Assembly: GCA_963978905.1 (NCBI GenBank)
Contig: OZ022258.1
Location: 58,078,591 to 58,142,590 of the forward strand
Direction: 5' to 3'
Length of the DNA stretch: 64,000 nt
Source: Trichostrongylus colubriformis
Lineage: Eukaryota; Nematoda; Chromadorea; Rhabditida; Trichostrongylidae
How positions within the stretch are numbered: the stretch's first letter is position 1; each line of letters begins with the position of its first letter. The translations under genes were made by a program, and so were the position numbers. This document shows, one piece after another, positions 49,301 to 57,250 of the stretch. Below the pieces are notes generated by a model. The model did not search any database. It was not told where the DNA came from and saw only the letters and a list, made by a program, of their open reading frames with translations.

Positions 49301-52300
49301 GCTACTTAACTCTAAAAAGCAACCTGCAAACTGAGAAGCAGAAAAAAAATTAAAGCGACAGTAGCAACACTGCAGGCATGACAAGTTAAAGGACACGAAA
49401 ATACTGAACAGGGAAATCCAGCGTGGTACTTTCGGCAGAAACAGAACATCTCCGAACTTTTCGACTCTATGACGGACCACAAACCTAAATATTAGCGCAC
49501 TCTGCGGTGCTCCTTCATCGTCACACTATCAGCAGTTGTAATGGAACAGAGTGCACGTGTCAGTCAGTCTTGGAGCGATGCCGTCGCTTCTGTCAAGATG
49601 TTGCCACCGCAGCAGCACTTTGATTCCCTGATTGCGTATCTATCGAATTTTCCCCCATCAATTAGCAGTACGATGGACGAGCCCTACAATGCTTGGAACA
49701 ATGGTTCTTCCACAGAGCAACAAAACCTTCCACATCGACCCCGATACTTACCCCAAGCACGAATATGGGTTGAACTGGTGAATTTCGGTGACCATCCCAT
49801 ATAAGCTCATCCCTCGTGTAGCTTGACCCGCAAAACATGAACATGGCACTCGCCTAGCGCGTACTTCACACGAGCTGGCGCCAAAATGGGGTGGATCATC
49901 AGATTCGTTTAAAACTTTCCCAGAGGGGTAAAGACCACACACTCGCTGGACGAAACAAACTGGTGTACCCACAACAGGAATTTGAGGACTTATTGCATTA
50001 AACGTCGGCACTAAGGCGCGTATTCAGACTTTTTTGCGCTAAGCGAGTGCCATATTCATATTCTGCTTGCCCAACTACGCTCCTGCATGAGATTGTAGCT
50101 GAACAGTGGTTACTGATTTTTTTGAGCACTCAAAATGTGAGCTGGCTTAGGGTTAATGTTTAGAGCCCATATCCCTGATGTCTATAAAAGGCTCAGAAGA
50201 ATAGGAATAAGAAAGCTTTGAAAATTTGGGCATATAGCGGCTCTGGTATGGCCACTCAATGTGACACGTGTAGTGGAGGAGTGTAGCGACTGCGCGCTGC
50301 AACACAATGGTGAAACTGGTACGAATGACGGTTTGAGTAATTATCGTACACCGAATAATTATGGTTCGAAATCAGGCCAAACGGCCAAGTGAACGACGCA
50401 TTCGACAACTACGTAACTCCCAAAAAAACTCGGAGATTCTCTGAATTACTGTGGAGATGGTAGTGTGGCGGACTGGCTGCTTCTGTCACCACCCAGACCC
50501 TCTGTATCGCGTGTACTAAGATGCGCGTGTTGGATAGAATTACTCCAGACTACAATACTGTATCCTCTGAGAAGCACCCATTCCCCAGAAGGAAAGGACT
50601 GACACACCAATTGACAGTCGCTTTTCCACGAGAAGAGGTGCATTTGTTAGAATTCAACTTTGTTTATAAACTTTCAAAGTTTTTGATTTTGTTTGCTGCT
50701 GATTTTCACTGTGGTAGATATACCATTCAGAACTGTGTTCAGGTGAAAGGGGGCTCGGTAGTGTAATGGATTAGCACACATGCCCGGAAAGCATGGAGTG
50801 TGGGCTCGAATTCCGTTCAAAACCGGAGCATTTGCCCATAATTTAGTATCCTTCTAACAATTGTTTATAAACATTCAGATTATTAGATAAGGCGCCCTAA
50901 ATTGCAGAAATTGAAATTGCTGGTGTCTATCACGACGTCGTCTACCTATCCTATCTACTAATCCGAATGCAAATAAATTATGTAGTAAGAGCTCAGTTAC
51001 AAAAAAGGAACATCTTCCTTCGGGAGACTAGAAAGGGTGCACACGATGCGTACGCAACAGCAAAACCGTTCGAGGAGACTACTGGAGGCTTAGCACACCC
51101 ACGACCTCCAAGAGGTCGGGCTGTCAGTGAGATGCGCACACATCGTAAAGCATCAAAAACACCTAAAGAAAATCGGACTCATCTCGACATCCTATGAATT
51201 TGTAATTGAAATTCGAAAAACGAATGGAAAGTAGGTTGGCGAAATTACAAAACATGTTTTTCATCATATTTCTGCACAAGTACGGTAGTACATCGTTACT
51301 GCAAACCGGGTATCCTGCAGGTTACTTACAAATTACTGATTGGACATGCGTAGAAAATCTTATTAGGGGAGCTTAAAGGAATCGTCCACGGAAATGCATG
51401 ATCCCGATTCCTTGACGTCAGATACAGTACATGGACAGAAACATGAGAAGAGCAATTCGTTCGAATCCCCGTCAAGCAATATTTGGAAAGCTGTCAGAGG
51501 GCGAAGGGCAGTTCCAATTTTTGCGCACAATGTTGATTTGCTTTTTCGTTTTTTCTTTTCCTTTTTTTCTTTATTCTTGTTTTCTGTTTATTTTTTTGCG
51601 TAAAACTTTGAATGCAGCCTTAAGTAAGCAAATACAAGTAACATAAATATATCAATTCTTTTGGACGATTCCTTTAAATAGCAATTTTGAAAACTGACAC
51701 CTGTAGGTTATCTTGAGTTAAAGTTCTCTCATAACTGGTAGTTTCGACTATTTCAGCGCCGTCCCTGATCTTTCATTTACCCACACTGTCATCCCTCACA
51801 ATGACCGTAAATGTTTTCACACGAGCAATCGCGCATGAATAATCTGCTGACGGCAGCAAAACGACTGGGAATCACCGTGCGAAATTCGCGCGCTCATTGA
51901 TGACATAAGAGAGGACATAATAGGCTTCGGTAAGCCTCACTGTACCAACATTGCAAAAAATCGACCTTCCAGTCTCCAAGGAAATAATTGGTTTCTAAAA
52001 TCTCAGGAAGGGTACGGTAAAAAGCACGGTATGCAGTGAAGGAACACAGAACAAAAGGACCGAAACATCCGAGGGGTTACTGTAGTAGGCAGCAGTAATT
52101 ACAAAGGGCTCTATTAGCATGCCTAATGATTCCGATAACATTGCAGTACAGAACAGGCTTGAAAGAAACGAGTTTTAGCAAATGGTACTGTAAAATTCCA
52201 GCCACTATAAAGCCCCTAGTCCATCAGCGTCTGGCATCTATGCTTTACTACGACAGCAAACTGGTACCTGAAATTTATTGATGGCGTCCTCAATACGACA

Positions 52301-55300
52301 CTGAAGGCAGAGACTGTTCAGGTACAGGTTGTGCCATCGCTTACGTATTGCTCCCAGACCAAGTTTACGTCTTGAAATGACTTCAGCAGAGTTCCCGTCT
52401 TGCTCTTCTCTGAAAAAAAGGTCAGTAGTAGCATCAGAAATAATTTATGAGAAAAAAGTGAGAAAAAATGAAAAACAAATATTTTCGCAAGATTAGGACA
52501 CAGAAAATCTGACAAAAAGGTATTTTAGAGGAGATAATTACCCAGTTCAAAGCTAGGCCGGCTTCTCCGCCCTCCATAAATGCCTGACAGAAAAACAAAT
52601 AAACAAAAAGCTCCTGTTTTATATATATATATAGGATTTGGCGGACCACTTCTAAAATTTATGGCCAACGAAATAATTATTTTGTAATTTTTTACTATTT
52701 CGCAAAGTAGCTATGATGATGCGTTGCTATTAAGACCACATCATGAAATCACAAAAAGAGCCGTCTGTGCTGTAATCGCGTTGACTGATGGCTGCACGTC
52801 ACCTTCTGTCACCTTCCGATGCCGCCGAAAAATGGACAAAATTTCAAAAAAGTCAGGATTATATTTTCCCCTTACGCTCTATCACAGTCACCTACAATCT
52901 TCAGACTCGCGAAGACACTTCAAAACAAACAAAAGGGTTTAAAATAAACAGCAAAATTACTGATCAAGTGTCGTACCCATCTCAATATTAGGAATTCGGG
53001 TCAATGTGAATCCCAACTCCCTCCCCCCACCCCCCAAACCAAGAGGAGGAAAGAGCTGGAAGGCCAGAGAGCTCTTGCTCCTCCCTAGTAGACGCGTCAA
53101 GCCTGACATCCAAGAACATTTTCGGAAAATGGGACCACTCCCCTTCTCTCTCTTTTTTTTCAATCGTTCAACCGGTCTCGAATCTCCTTGACAGTGCCAG
53201 TAACGAGGTTATCGGAAAAAGTTCGGAGCGCGACCATCCTTGCCACTTTCCAACACAAAAAAGACCCCTCTGAAGCATCTCTCGACGGAAGCCTGACTCT
53301 GCCCCCTGCCCTTACGTTTTGTTACCCTGTCTTTGGCCCAAAACTTCAATGCACATAAAAACGTATTAGTAGAACGTAACGGAACCTATGCGCTCTGAAA
53401 TACCCCAGAAATGTCGACCAATGCGTCTGTGATTCAATCGATGGCTGAATCAGAGAGAGCTTTTGCTTTTATTTCTATTCATCACAGCACATACATAAAT
53501 GTCATGATGCTATTCACAAATACTCAAACCAACGGGGAAGTCCCAGCCAGCTGGGGACAGCTGGGAAATCATGAAATTGCAAATGAGATGACACTGTGAC
53601 TGGAACCCGCGCAAATGAAAATCGTCGTTTAATGGAGTCCGGAGCCGCAAAAAATGAAAGTAGAAACAGCCGGCTGTCGGACTGCTGGCTCGTGTGGCAG
53701 ATGTCATTCAGACGGCCCCGACCATAAAAAGCAATCACGACGGCTGAATGAAAATGCGCTGCCGACGCAATACCATACAAGGCTAACGGGGATGAACCGA
53801 ACATTGATTGATCGTATGGGTCAATAATGTGAGAGCAGAAGCAGCCTCCTGTGTGTGAGGATTGAAGCCAATGGTCTTGCACTTTCTAGAGAGCCAGCTA
53901 AGCTCTTTAGCCAGTGAATAAATAAATAAAAAAGCAATGTTCAGAATACACGCATGTTTTTCACTGGCTGACGTCAGCCAAGGCACTTTCGGTGCGTGTA
54001 TTGTGTACAAAGGGTCCTGCTAAAAACAGGGAGGGAGGATCCATGTCAGTGCCTACGGGGGTCAAAGACCCCGGGAGGTGGCAATTTTGGCTTACGGTAA
54101 GACCTACCGTAATGCTTGCAGTTCGTTGGGTTGCAGACATTGCACACAAGACACCTTGGTAAAACGTCGAGTGTGAATTCTGTGGATTTTCTTATCATGA
54201 ACACGTTTTTCATACCCTTTCGCTTATTTTACCTTTAACTGATTCGCCTGATGGCTGCTGTTTGTTGTTTCACTTATTTCACATCTTCATGAATGAATGA
54301 AATACACCCTACGAGACAACAAATGACGCCTTCTACAACGAGCAACTCGGAAAGAAGATGTTACAGTTCAAAGAGATGCGTAGAAGATGCGAATACAGAC
54401 CGCAACGTCGCGCATTTAAGTCCGGGTTTTTCCATCGATTTTATTGCATTAAACCTCAAATGTTCGTTTCAAAACGATCATTTCTCCCATCTTTCCCTTT
54501 CCCGACCCTTTCACGTTCCTTTAAGACAGTTTTGATTTTTCCCACATCTCTCTAGAGTCTCTGCACGATTCATTCGTATGCTGAATTATGAGGCTTTACG
54601 TTCAGAAAAAGAGTTGGGGTGGGTTCCTAACACACGGGAAGCAGCTGGGGTATAGGAATGCGTTTTTCCCAAGTAATGCAAAACTTGCTATTGTACATAG
54701 GAGCTGTTCTACTCCCAGAGCTTCTACGCTTAGATTCAATCCAAAGTCCACATTTCTCAGCTCTCAGCTACGCTCAGTCTAAGGGGCTCAGTCATCCTAT
54801 ATCCTTTTCGGAACCTTTCGGTGATCTATTTCAAAGGTTTAGAATACAAGAAAATGTATACTGTGGCTTTAAATGAATTGGGACTACCGTAATCCCCTTT
54901 GAGGCGTAGATCTGAAATCCATTTGAATGCCTCATCTGAGGAGGATGTTGCCCAAATCAAGCACAACATACAAAAATACGTCATACAAGCACGTGGGAGG
55001 TTGAAATGATTTTCAAGTTGGTTTAGCTGTAAACGAATAGCTACATATCCCCAGTGTTCTGGGTGAAAAAGAATGCCTGAATCAATAAGTTTTTGTCGGG
55101 AAATCATTTACCCACGCACCGATGATTTCCAAGCTTTTCTTGGAAAAGACGAATGGCAAAAACTAGTGGGGTGAAAAAAGTTGTAATTGTGGCACTTTCC
55201 TATGTGCCCAGACCCAATCAAAGCAAAAAACGATTTGTCAAAGCTGTCTCATGCTTATGCGTAGCTCGAAGGGACCACGAGATGATCTATTTTTTCCCTT

Positions 55301-56165
55301 TTTTAGATCATCCAGCAGCACTCGGATCACAATCTTTTTTCACCAGTTTCATAAAAACGTGGTCAGGCAGTGCTAGTATTCGCTGCCCGACCACGAATAT
55401 CACGTTCACTTCTGAAGTCAACACCGTTTGATGCCGGGACCTTGGTATTTCACGCCTGGCGCTGATCAGCGCTGGCGTCAAAAGCGAACGTCAAATTCTT
55501 AACCAAAGCACTAAATAACCCATGCGTGCAAAATTTCAACGAAGTTGGTAAGCAAAATTTGGCGCCAAAATGGTCGGCGCCGAAAATTGGTGACATTGCT
55601 GTAATCAGGGCCACTAACTACCGCTGTAGACGAAAAAAAATTCAGCGCAAACAACTTTTGTACCTCTCAACGGGATTGCAATGATCAGATGATGCTGCAT
55701 CAAAATCGAGAATAATTATGCAATTTACTACTCGTGTGCAAAAGTTGCGCTTCAGAAAACTCAGTTTCATTTAAAAAAATGGAGTTTATGTAAGATTCTA
55801 CTGCGATGATTTAGCGCTATATTAATACGAGAGAGCAAGGGAGAGGTGGGAGGTGAGGGGGGAGGGGCAGCAAAGTGGTTCATTCACGCATCTCCTCACA
55901 ATTAGGCACTTTTCTAGAGCAAAAATTTGAAAATAGTAGTCAGTGGACAGTCACAGTGAATGCAAATTTTTCAAAAGTGTGAATTCTGGCCGCTTTCATT
56001 GTCGTACAACGCGCCATTAAAACGCGAAAAACGCCATAAAACAGGAAGAATCCGCCGAAGAACATTGTACAACGCATGCGAGAACTTCATGAAAACTCAC
56101 TTAAACTGTTGATTGAGGCGATTGATCAGGGCTTGGCCTTCGCTTTGGATTTCGAGCTGGAGAAT
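25026..56165 (-). CDS. unc-83: KASH-domain nuclear-envelope protein, UNC-83-like (18 exons, 5' end missing)
   Basis: Outer-nuclear-membrane LINC-complex protein. KASH proteins anchor through their C-terminal tail to SUN proteins in the lumen and reach motors or cytoskeleton with the N-terminal part; C. elegans UNC-83 recruits kinesin-1 and dynein for nuclear migration. Eighteen exons sum to 2316 nt (771 residues plus stop) with all phases compatible. Visible features: helical/spectrin-like segments at both ends of the known part, basic clusters (KRIRRF, SKKRKK, KTRRRRTR), acidic W motifs (SDWETHDD, YEWDDY), a Ser/Pro linker (RRSPPSTPLARS), a transmembrane helix near residue 740 and a C-terminal YVNGPPPV. 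The size and moderate number of spectrin-like segments suit UNC-83 better than the giant ANC-1. The orthology is inference. The known chain starts in phase 0 without ATG, so 5' exons are missing. Confidence 0.8.
25372..25512. mobile_element. Short MITE with 14-bp perfect terminal inverted repeats
   Basis: Ends GTGCATCAGGACAC and GTGTCCTGATGCAC. About 141 bp, inside the last intron of the KASH gene; no clear target duplication. It accounts for an open frame starting at 25534. Confidence 0.6.
25704..25835 (-). CDS. unc-83: KASH gene exon: helical segment
   Basis: Acceptor ggtttcag, donor TCAAG/GTATTG; phase 2 in and out. Encodes LETMCNYLTSSLQSVQGSEC and then RSEITLYGNAMEQLKS, an amphipathic helix just before the Pro-rich pre-KASH region. 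Confidence 0.85.
25894..25992 (-). CDS. unc-83: KASH gene exon: coiled-coil segment
   Basis: Acceptor ctgttcag, donor AATAG/GTGAAG; 32 full codons. DQMNRIEGNLKADKFDQLVI then SEEMELCQERMN, spectrin-like helix. Confidence 0.86.
26054..26227 (-). CDS. unc-83: KASH gene exon: spectrin-like repeat
   Basis: Acceptor tctttgcag, donor ATACG/GTAATC; 57 full codons. Contains ELAELSSEFSTISTGYDDAV and LQKLDKVWTEWSEQLKEI, with the WxxW-type helix common in spectrin repeats. Confidence 0.87.
26262..26288. repeat. AT-rich palindrome in KASH gene intron
   Basis: atgctattaatt/aatattaatagcat: near-perfect 26-bp inverted repeat starting 35 nt upstream of the exon. Possibly a hairpin or a chance AT palindrome. 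Confidence 0.5.
26805..27313 (+). mobile_element. TA-flanked Tc1/mariner-type MITE, copy A3
   Basis: 509 bp, ends CAGTAGCGCTCAAAAGTATT and ACTTTTGAGCGCTACTG, TA on both sides. Lies in a 3.7-kb intron of the KASH gene. Confidence 0.9.
27757..27890. mobile_element. GC-rich palindromic MITE, copy C1
   Basis: Inverted ends GCCGTCAGACT...AGTCTGACGACG enclose gcgattccgcggcgccgctc and tttcgcacgcgacactgcga. Base composition differs sharply from the AT-rich surroundings. Related copies at 28895, 29072 and 47194. Confidence 0.75.
28895..28995. mobile_element. GC-rich palindromic MITE, copy C2 (truncated)
   Basis: Left end accgccgtcggactttgcga then ttttgcagcgtcacactttc; the right end is lost near gcgcgcgaaggagcgagag. 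Confidence 0.65.
29072..29192. mobile_element. GC-rich palindromic MITE, copy C3
   Basis: gccgtaagactgcgattttg at the left and aaaatcgcaaagtctgacgg at the right form the inverted ends. About 75 bp from copy C2, so C2 and C3 may derive from one disrupted insertion. Confidence 0.7.
29887..30047 (-). CDS. unc-83: KASH gene exon: spectrin-like helices
   Basis: Acceptor cgttttag, donor TTGAG/GTACGG; phase 0 in, 2 out. VESFANSLRELHEASSNSSL then EDVRLALEVMSQIQTKLCKE, two amphipathic helices. Confidence 0.87.
30472..30627 (-). CDS. unc-83: KASH gene exon: spectrin-like repeat
   Basis: Acceptor ctcttttcag, donor AATAAG/GTCAGA; 52 codons, phase 0 both ends. ESIQMIARANLRQLDTVLRM, then AGLREQWKLLSEQAASPIPQ with the conserved W of spectrin-repeat helix A (LxxxWxxL). 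Confidence 0.88.
30836..31082. mobile_element. 247-bp MITE with 10-bp target duplication
   Basis: Inverted ends GGTGTGTGCACTTATGACAA AAAATCGC (left) and the complement (right). Flanked on both sides by ctgaagctgt (30826-30835 and 31083-31092). A 9-10 bp duplication points to a Mutator-like (MULE) or similar family. The interior is GC-rich with CAACAA repeats. Confidence 0.82.
32483..32575 (-). CDS. unc-83: KASH gene exon: helical segment
   Basis: Acceptor cttttccag, donor CAATTG/GTCAGA; 31 codons, phase 0. DSLRRLITESRAHLRVVEKS then ISSCEVDEAQL. Confidence 0.84.
32652..32762 (-). CDS. unc-83: KASH gene exon: acidic/Pro linker and helix start
   Basis: Acceptor attttgtcag, donor GCCTGG/GTAAGA; 37 codons, phase 0. 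PPAKDDSMTDPAAPSTPAIH then EELLEIDEDFSEHFDAW, entering DSLRRL in the next exon. Confidence 0.85.
34038..34440 (+). repeat. Dispersed repeat E, copy 1, with TCCG tandem tract
   Basis: Starts around aaaacgcttcgtctgtctgt with a (TCCG)n tract at about 34068-34095. Contains ccgcccacgggcggcggagc. A related copy lies at 56915-57250 in the same orientation. Confidence 0.7.
34644..34804 (-). CDS. unc-83: KASH gene exon: Ser/Pro linker and W-acidic motif
   Basis: Acceptor actttctcaag, donor TACAAT/GTGAGC; phase 1 in, 0 out. RRSPPSTPLARSTRLLQKLE then DTAPEQSDTQVYEWDDYN. The SPPSTP stretch resembles a proline-directed phosphorylation linker. EWDD resembles the W-acidic motif (L/x-E-W-D) through which cargo adaptors bind kinesin light chain. 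Confidence 0.84.
34880..35015 (-). CDS. unc-83: KASH gene exon: basic linker
   Basis: Acceptor gtgttacag, donor AATCTG/GTTAGT; phase 0 in, 1 out. LDSAPLDASFCSTRSELTQG then RNRKRLRVRRLPRSMSDGEQ. It is the only segment that reconciles the phases of its two neighbours, which strongly supports it. Confidence 0.8.
35074..35146 (-). CDS. unc-83: KASH gene exon: short linker
   Basis: Acceptor ttttttcag, donor TTCTTG/GTGAGC; phase 2 in, 0 out. SFNDFSGCGSLPGARIDPKS then SSFL. Confidence 0.78.
35441..35865. mobile_element. TTAA-flanked MITE, copy B3
   Basis: 425 bp between TTAA at 35437-35440 and 35866-35869. Ends AGGAATCGTGCACGG... and ...ATGTACTATTCCTG. The GC-rich centre is homologous to copies B1 and B2. 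Confidence 0.8.
36258..36325 (-). CDS. unc-83: KASH gene exon: acidic segment with W
   Basis: Acceptor attttatag, donor AACAA/GTGAGT; phase 0 in, 2 out. HSCDASSEESSDWETHDDRI then MN. Trp in a strongly acidic context, a second possible motor-adaptor motif. Confidence 0.84.
37038..37183 (-). CDS. unc-83: KASH gene exon: helix and basic cluster
   Basis: Acceptor cttttttcag, donor GCCAAG/GTTGGT; phase 1 in, 0 out. EVMALLDDSASVAREHISDS, SFNTKWREIG, then EKTRRRRTRDDNEDAK. Confidence 0.86.
37402..37444 (-). CDS. unc-83: KASH gene micro-exon
   Basis: 43 nt: KIDSICDLGSVKEK plus one base, acceptor cgtctcag, donor AGAAAG/GTAAAA. Phase matches both neighbours. The frame is open upstream to 37525, so an earlier in-frame acceptor (for example before LLQIFVVQ) is possible; the cag site is the better one. 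Confidence 0.65.
37445..40022. other. KASH gene intron, no exon recognised
   Basis: 2.6 kb. Contains a 12-C tract at 38588-38599. The 141-codon plus-strand frame at 38494-38919 has no recognisable domain and runs through that tract; treated as noise. Confidence 0.4.
40023..40107 (-). CDS. unc-83: KASH gene exon: linker
   Basis: Acceptor aatttttcag, donor GATGAG/GTGAGC; phase 2 in, 0 out. IIGEDSVMRKRSETKALTNS then QTDFTCDE. First exon shared by the putative long and short isoforms. Confidence 0.84.
41593..41822 (-). CDS. unc-83: Candidate alternative first exon of the KASH gene
   Basis: ATG in good context (gttaccATGGCC). 76 codons begin MADTVELQFFAQMQHAFPDC and include GVEECLQDALALLWG. A donor AGCAG/GTTGTC would leave phase 2, exactly what the exon at 40107 needs; the isoform would be 721 residues. 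C. elegans unc-83 is known to make isoforms with different starts. The frame stays open to 41550, and the donor is not a strong consensus. It could instead be a chance ORF. Confidence 0.42.
42505..42933 (+). CDS. Unassigned 142-codon ORF inside KASH gene intron
   Basis: Longest plus-strand frame of the region, basic, with a GMCLLCTALNNFHGNANTAK stretch. No complete zinc-finger pattern, no signal peptide, no splice sites and no related sequence in the window. Likely chance or transposon debris. Confidence 0.15.
   Translation: MLHPKRSYSRKNIKNSRWSRWRGRATSVRWGYSKNKTCRNELPVMRMEYPSSGKRGMCLLCTALNNFHGNANTAKHWQVLTNQYRIVPQNAVKKAKSMIQLKSIIRLMSMGLHCHLQRFLVRMMPTSQRQPASTWEIVLCRA
43272..43303. repeat. Palindrome around TCGCGATCGCGA
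   Basis: gcgttcatttcgcgatcgcg aattatgaacgc: near-perfect 32-bp inverted repeat in a GC-richer patch (43250-43420) of the intron. Confidence 0.6.
43544..43716 (-). CDS. unc-83: KASH gene exon: acidic then basic linker
   Basis: Acceptor ctgtttcag, donor AGGAG/GTAGTA; phase 0 in, 2 out. ESSDSELDPDLLEPPTKRIR, RFTDHSANDRSEEEETRSRL, DSKKRKKIIEDFNRMER. Contains two basic, NLS-like clusters. Confidence 0.86.
44985..45075. repeat. Dispersed repeat I, copy 1 (inverted pair with 49080-49165)
   Basis: acaagtccatagtgtcctcc tgaatcctaa...tttttgcaaat...cccggtacc matches the reverse complement of 49085-49165 at about 85% by eye. The pair is 4.1 kb apart. Confidence 0.75.
45450..45503 (+). repeat. 54-bp exact direct repeat, copy 1
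   Basis: agtggaaccataccgtgagg... to ...gtgaaactacata is repeated without change at 45612-45665, 162 bases on. Confidence 0.93.
45612..45665 (+). repeat. 54-bp exact direct repeat, copy 2
   Basis: Identical to 45450-45503. The 108 bp between the copies are unique. Confidence 0.93.
46163..46667 (+). mobile_element. TA-flanked Tc1/mariner-type MITE, copy A4
   Basis: 505 bp, ends CAGTAGCGCTCAAAAAGTCT and ACTTTTGAGCGCTACTG between TA dinucleotides. Confidence 0.9.
47194..47331. mobile_element. GC-rich palindromic MITE, copy C4
   Basis: cccgtcagactttgcgattt at the left, with aaaatcgtagaatcgcaaaa near the right. Internal match to gaagttgcggcattgcacaa and cgtagtatcgcgtgcgaaag of C2/C3. Confidence 0.72.
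49080..49165. repeat. Dispersed repeat I, copy 2
   Basis: Inverted counterpart of 44985-45075 (ggtaccggga...tttgcaaaaat...taggattcaggaggacact). Confidence 0.75.
50752..50830 (+). tRNA. tRNA-like sequence, probably pseudogene or tRNA-derived repeat
   Basis: ggctcggtagtgtaatggat tagcac resembles a tRNA acceptor/D arm. catgc-ccggaaa-gcatg forms a perfect 5-bp anticodon stem with a 7-nt loop (GGA in the anticodon place, but C instead of the invariant U33). gggctcgaattccg is a damaged T arm, and the 3' side ends aaccggagca. The T stem does not pair properly and the acceptor stem has a bulge, so it is not a functional tRNA as read. Confidence 0.45.
51377..51673. mobile_element. TTAA-flanked MITE, copy B4
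   Basis: 297 bp between TTAA at 51373-51376 and 51674-51677. Ends AGGAATCGTCCACGG and TTGGACGATTCCT. The interior differs from B1 to B3 except near the right end. Confidence 0.78.
52268..52409 (-). CDS. unc-83: KASH gene exon: spectrin-like repeat
   Basis: Acceptor ctttttttcag, donor TTTCAG/GTACCA; phase 2 in, 0 out, 47 full codons. RRKLGLGAIRKRWHNLYLNS then LCLQCRIEDAINKFQ; RWxxLxxxSLxLQxRIE is typical of nesprin/spectrin repeats. A different frame of the same stretch is also open but breaks phase. Confidence 0.86.
52410..56100. other. KASH gene intron, no further exon recognised
   Basis: Holds repeat D copy 2 and a short inverted motif (tggtcaggcag...ctgcccgacca, about 55360-55392). The phases of the flanking exons match directly. 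Confidence 0.4.
54060..54360 (-). repeat. Dispersed repeat D, copy 2
   Basis: Reverse-complement counterpart of 20640-21060 (cttacggtaagacctaccgt, gctgctgtttgttgtttcac, cctacgagacaacaaatgac). Confidence 0.75.
56101..56165 (-). CDS. unc-83: KASH gene, most 5' exon identified
   Basis: Acceptor tgttacag, donor TTTAA/GTGAGT; phase 0 in, 2 out. ILQLEIQSEGQALINRLNQQ then F, completing to K with the next exon. Helical. No ATG, so more exons lie upstream. Confidence 0.82.
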
Positions 56166-56559
56166 CTGTAACAGCACAGCAATAAATAACGGCTCGTATA
56201 ATGGCGCACGACTTATCGTCGGCCGTTGTGGGTGGCTGCATTTCCGCGGCAACCCATCATAAATTTCCATCAACAATAATATCATAAACCGTTTAGAATA
56301 ACATTGTCATCGGCGATCAGCAAACGATATTCGTACACAATGATGGACGCTTTTGAGATAACATCAACCCTTTCATTTTCAAGCCTTCCTTTCGAAAAAT
56401 ATTGAAAATTACTATAAATACAAATAAAAGAGCCACCACTGCTACAGTATCATTCTAAACACTCATACATGAAGATAGCTGCAGGTTCCGGCCGGAGTAC
56501 GGAAAAAATGAAAGCTGCGAAGACATAAGGCTCTGTTAACGATCATTCGAGGGCATATG

Positions 56560-56790
56560 AGATGAAATGTGGCGAAACTCTCATTGAGAAAGCGTGCCTC
56601 GGGGCCTTATCCCATTTCCAAACATCTGAACTGTAACGTATCAATTTTACAAGTTGTTGCAAGGGCGAAGCAACGTTCGCGGCAGGCCTGTCTCAGCCCC
56701 TCATCGTCTGCATCTACGTCAGTCGCTTAGTGATGCAGAGGGGATGAAACGGAAGTAATGAGAGATAATAGGGTTTTCGCGTTCATATTT
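56560..56790 (+). repeat. Dispersed repeat F, copy 1
   Basis: atgtggcgaaactctcattg, gcgaagcaacgttcgcggc and catcgtctgc recur in diverged form at 63420-63690, same orientation. Confidence 0.6.
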
Positions 56791-56914
56791 CTCGGATATT
56801 TGCCATTCTTTCTCTGCACCACTGAATTTGGCTTTTCATGCTACACAATTATTCCTTCTGACATCTGACAAAATCACCCTCTACGGTGTCTCCAGTAATC
56901 TCTACTAATTATAG

Positions 56915-57250
56915 AACACTTCGTCTATCTGTACATCCGTCCCTCCGTCTGTGACGAAATCGTGTATTATATGAAAACAGCCTGTGGAGTTGGGAACAAG
57001 TCTGGGATGGATACGGCATGATAAAAGGGTTAAAAAGTACACATGAACAACGTAAAGCTCCGCCCACTGTGGGCGGAGCGTGCACCAAAACGTTCGGTTC
57101 TCAGATCGGAAATTGTTCGGAGCTTTCTAAATGGTCCAAACGTGGGGAAAAGATAGCTTAAGGTCAGTGATGAGCTCCCAAAAGTCAAGAAAGAGGTCTG
57201 GGCACAGTGGACGTAGTGTGCCCCGAATGGGCGGCCCGTACAACAAAAAT
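56915..57250 (+). repeat. Dispersed repeat E, copy 2
   Basis: acacttcgtctatctgtaca, ctccgcccactgtgggcgga gcgtgcacc and gaaattgttcgg parallel 34038-34440. Here cgcccactgtgggcg forms a small perfect hairpin. Confidence 0.68.

Larger units (their letters stand above)
43717..52267. other. 8.5-kb KASH gene intron full of repeats
   Basis: Carries repeat I copies, MITEs A4, B4 and C4, a tRNA-like sequence and a CA-rich tract (44525-44570). A 144-codon minus frame at 48533-48967 is the longest open frame. It has no recognised domain and lies between the inverted repeat I copies, so transposon origin is possible. A multiple-of-three exon could be missed here. Confidence 0.4.
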
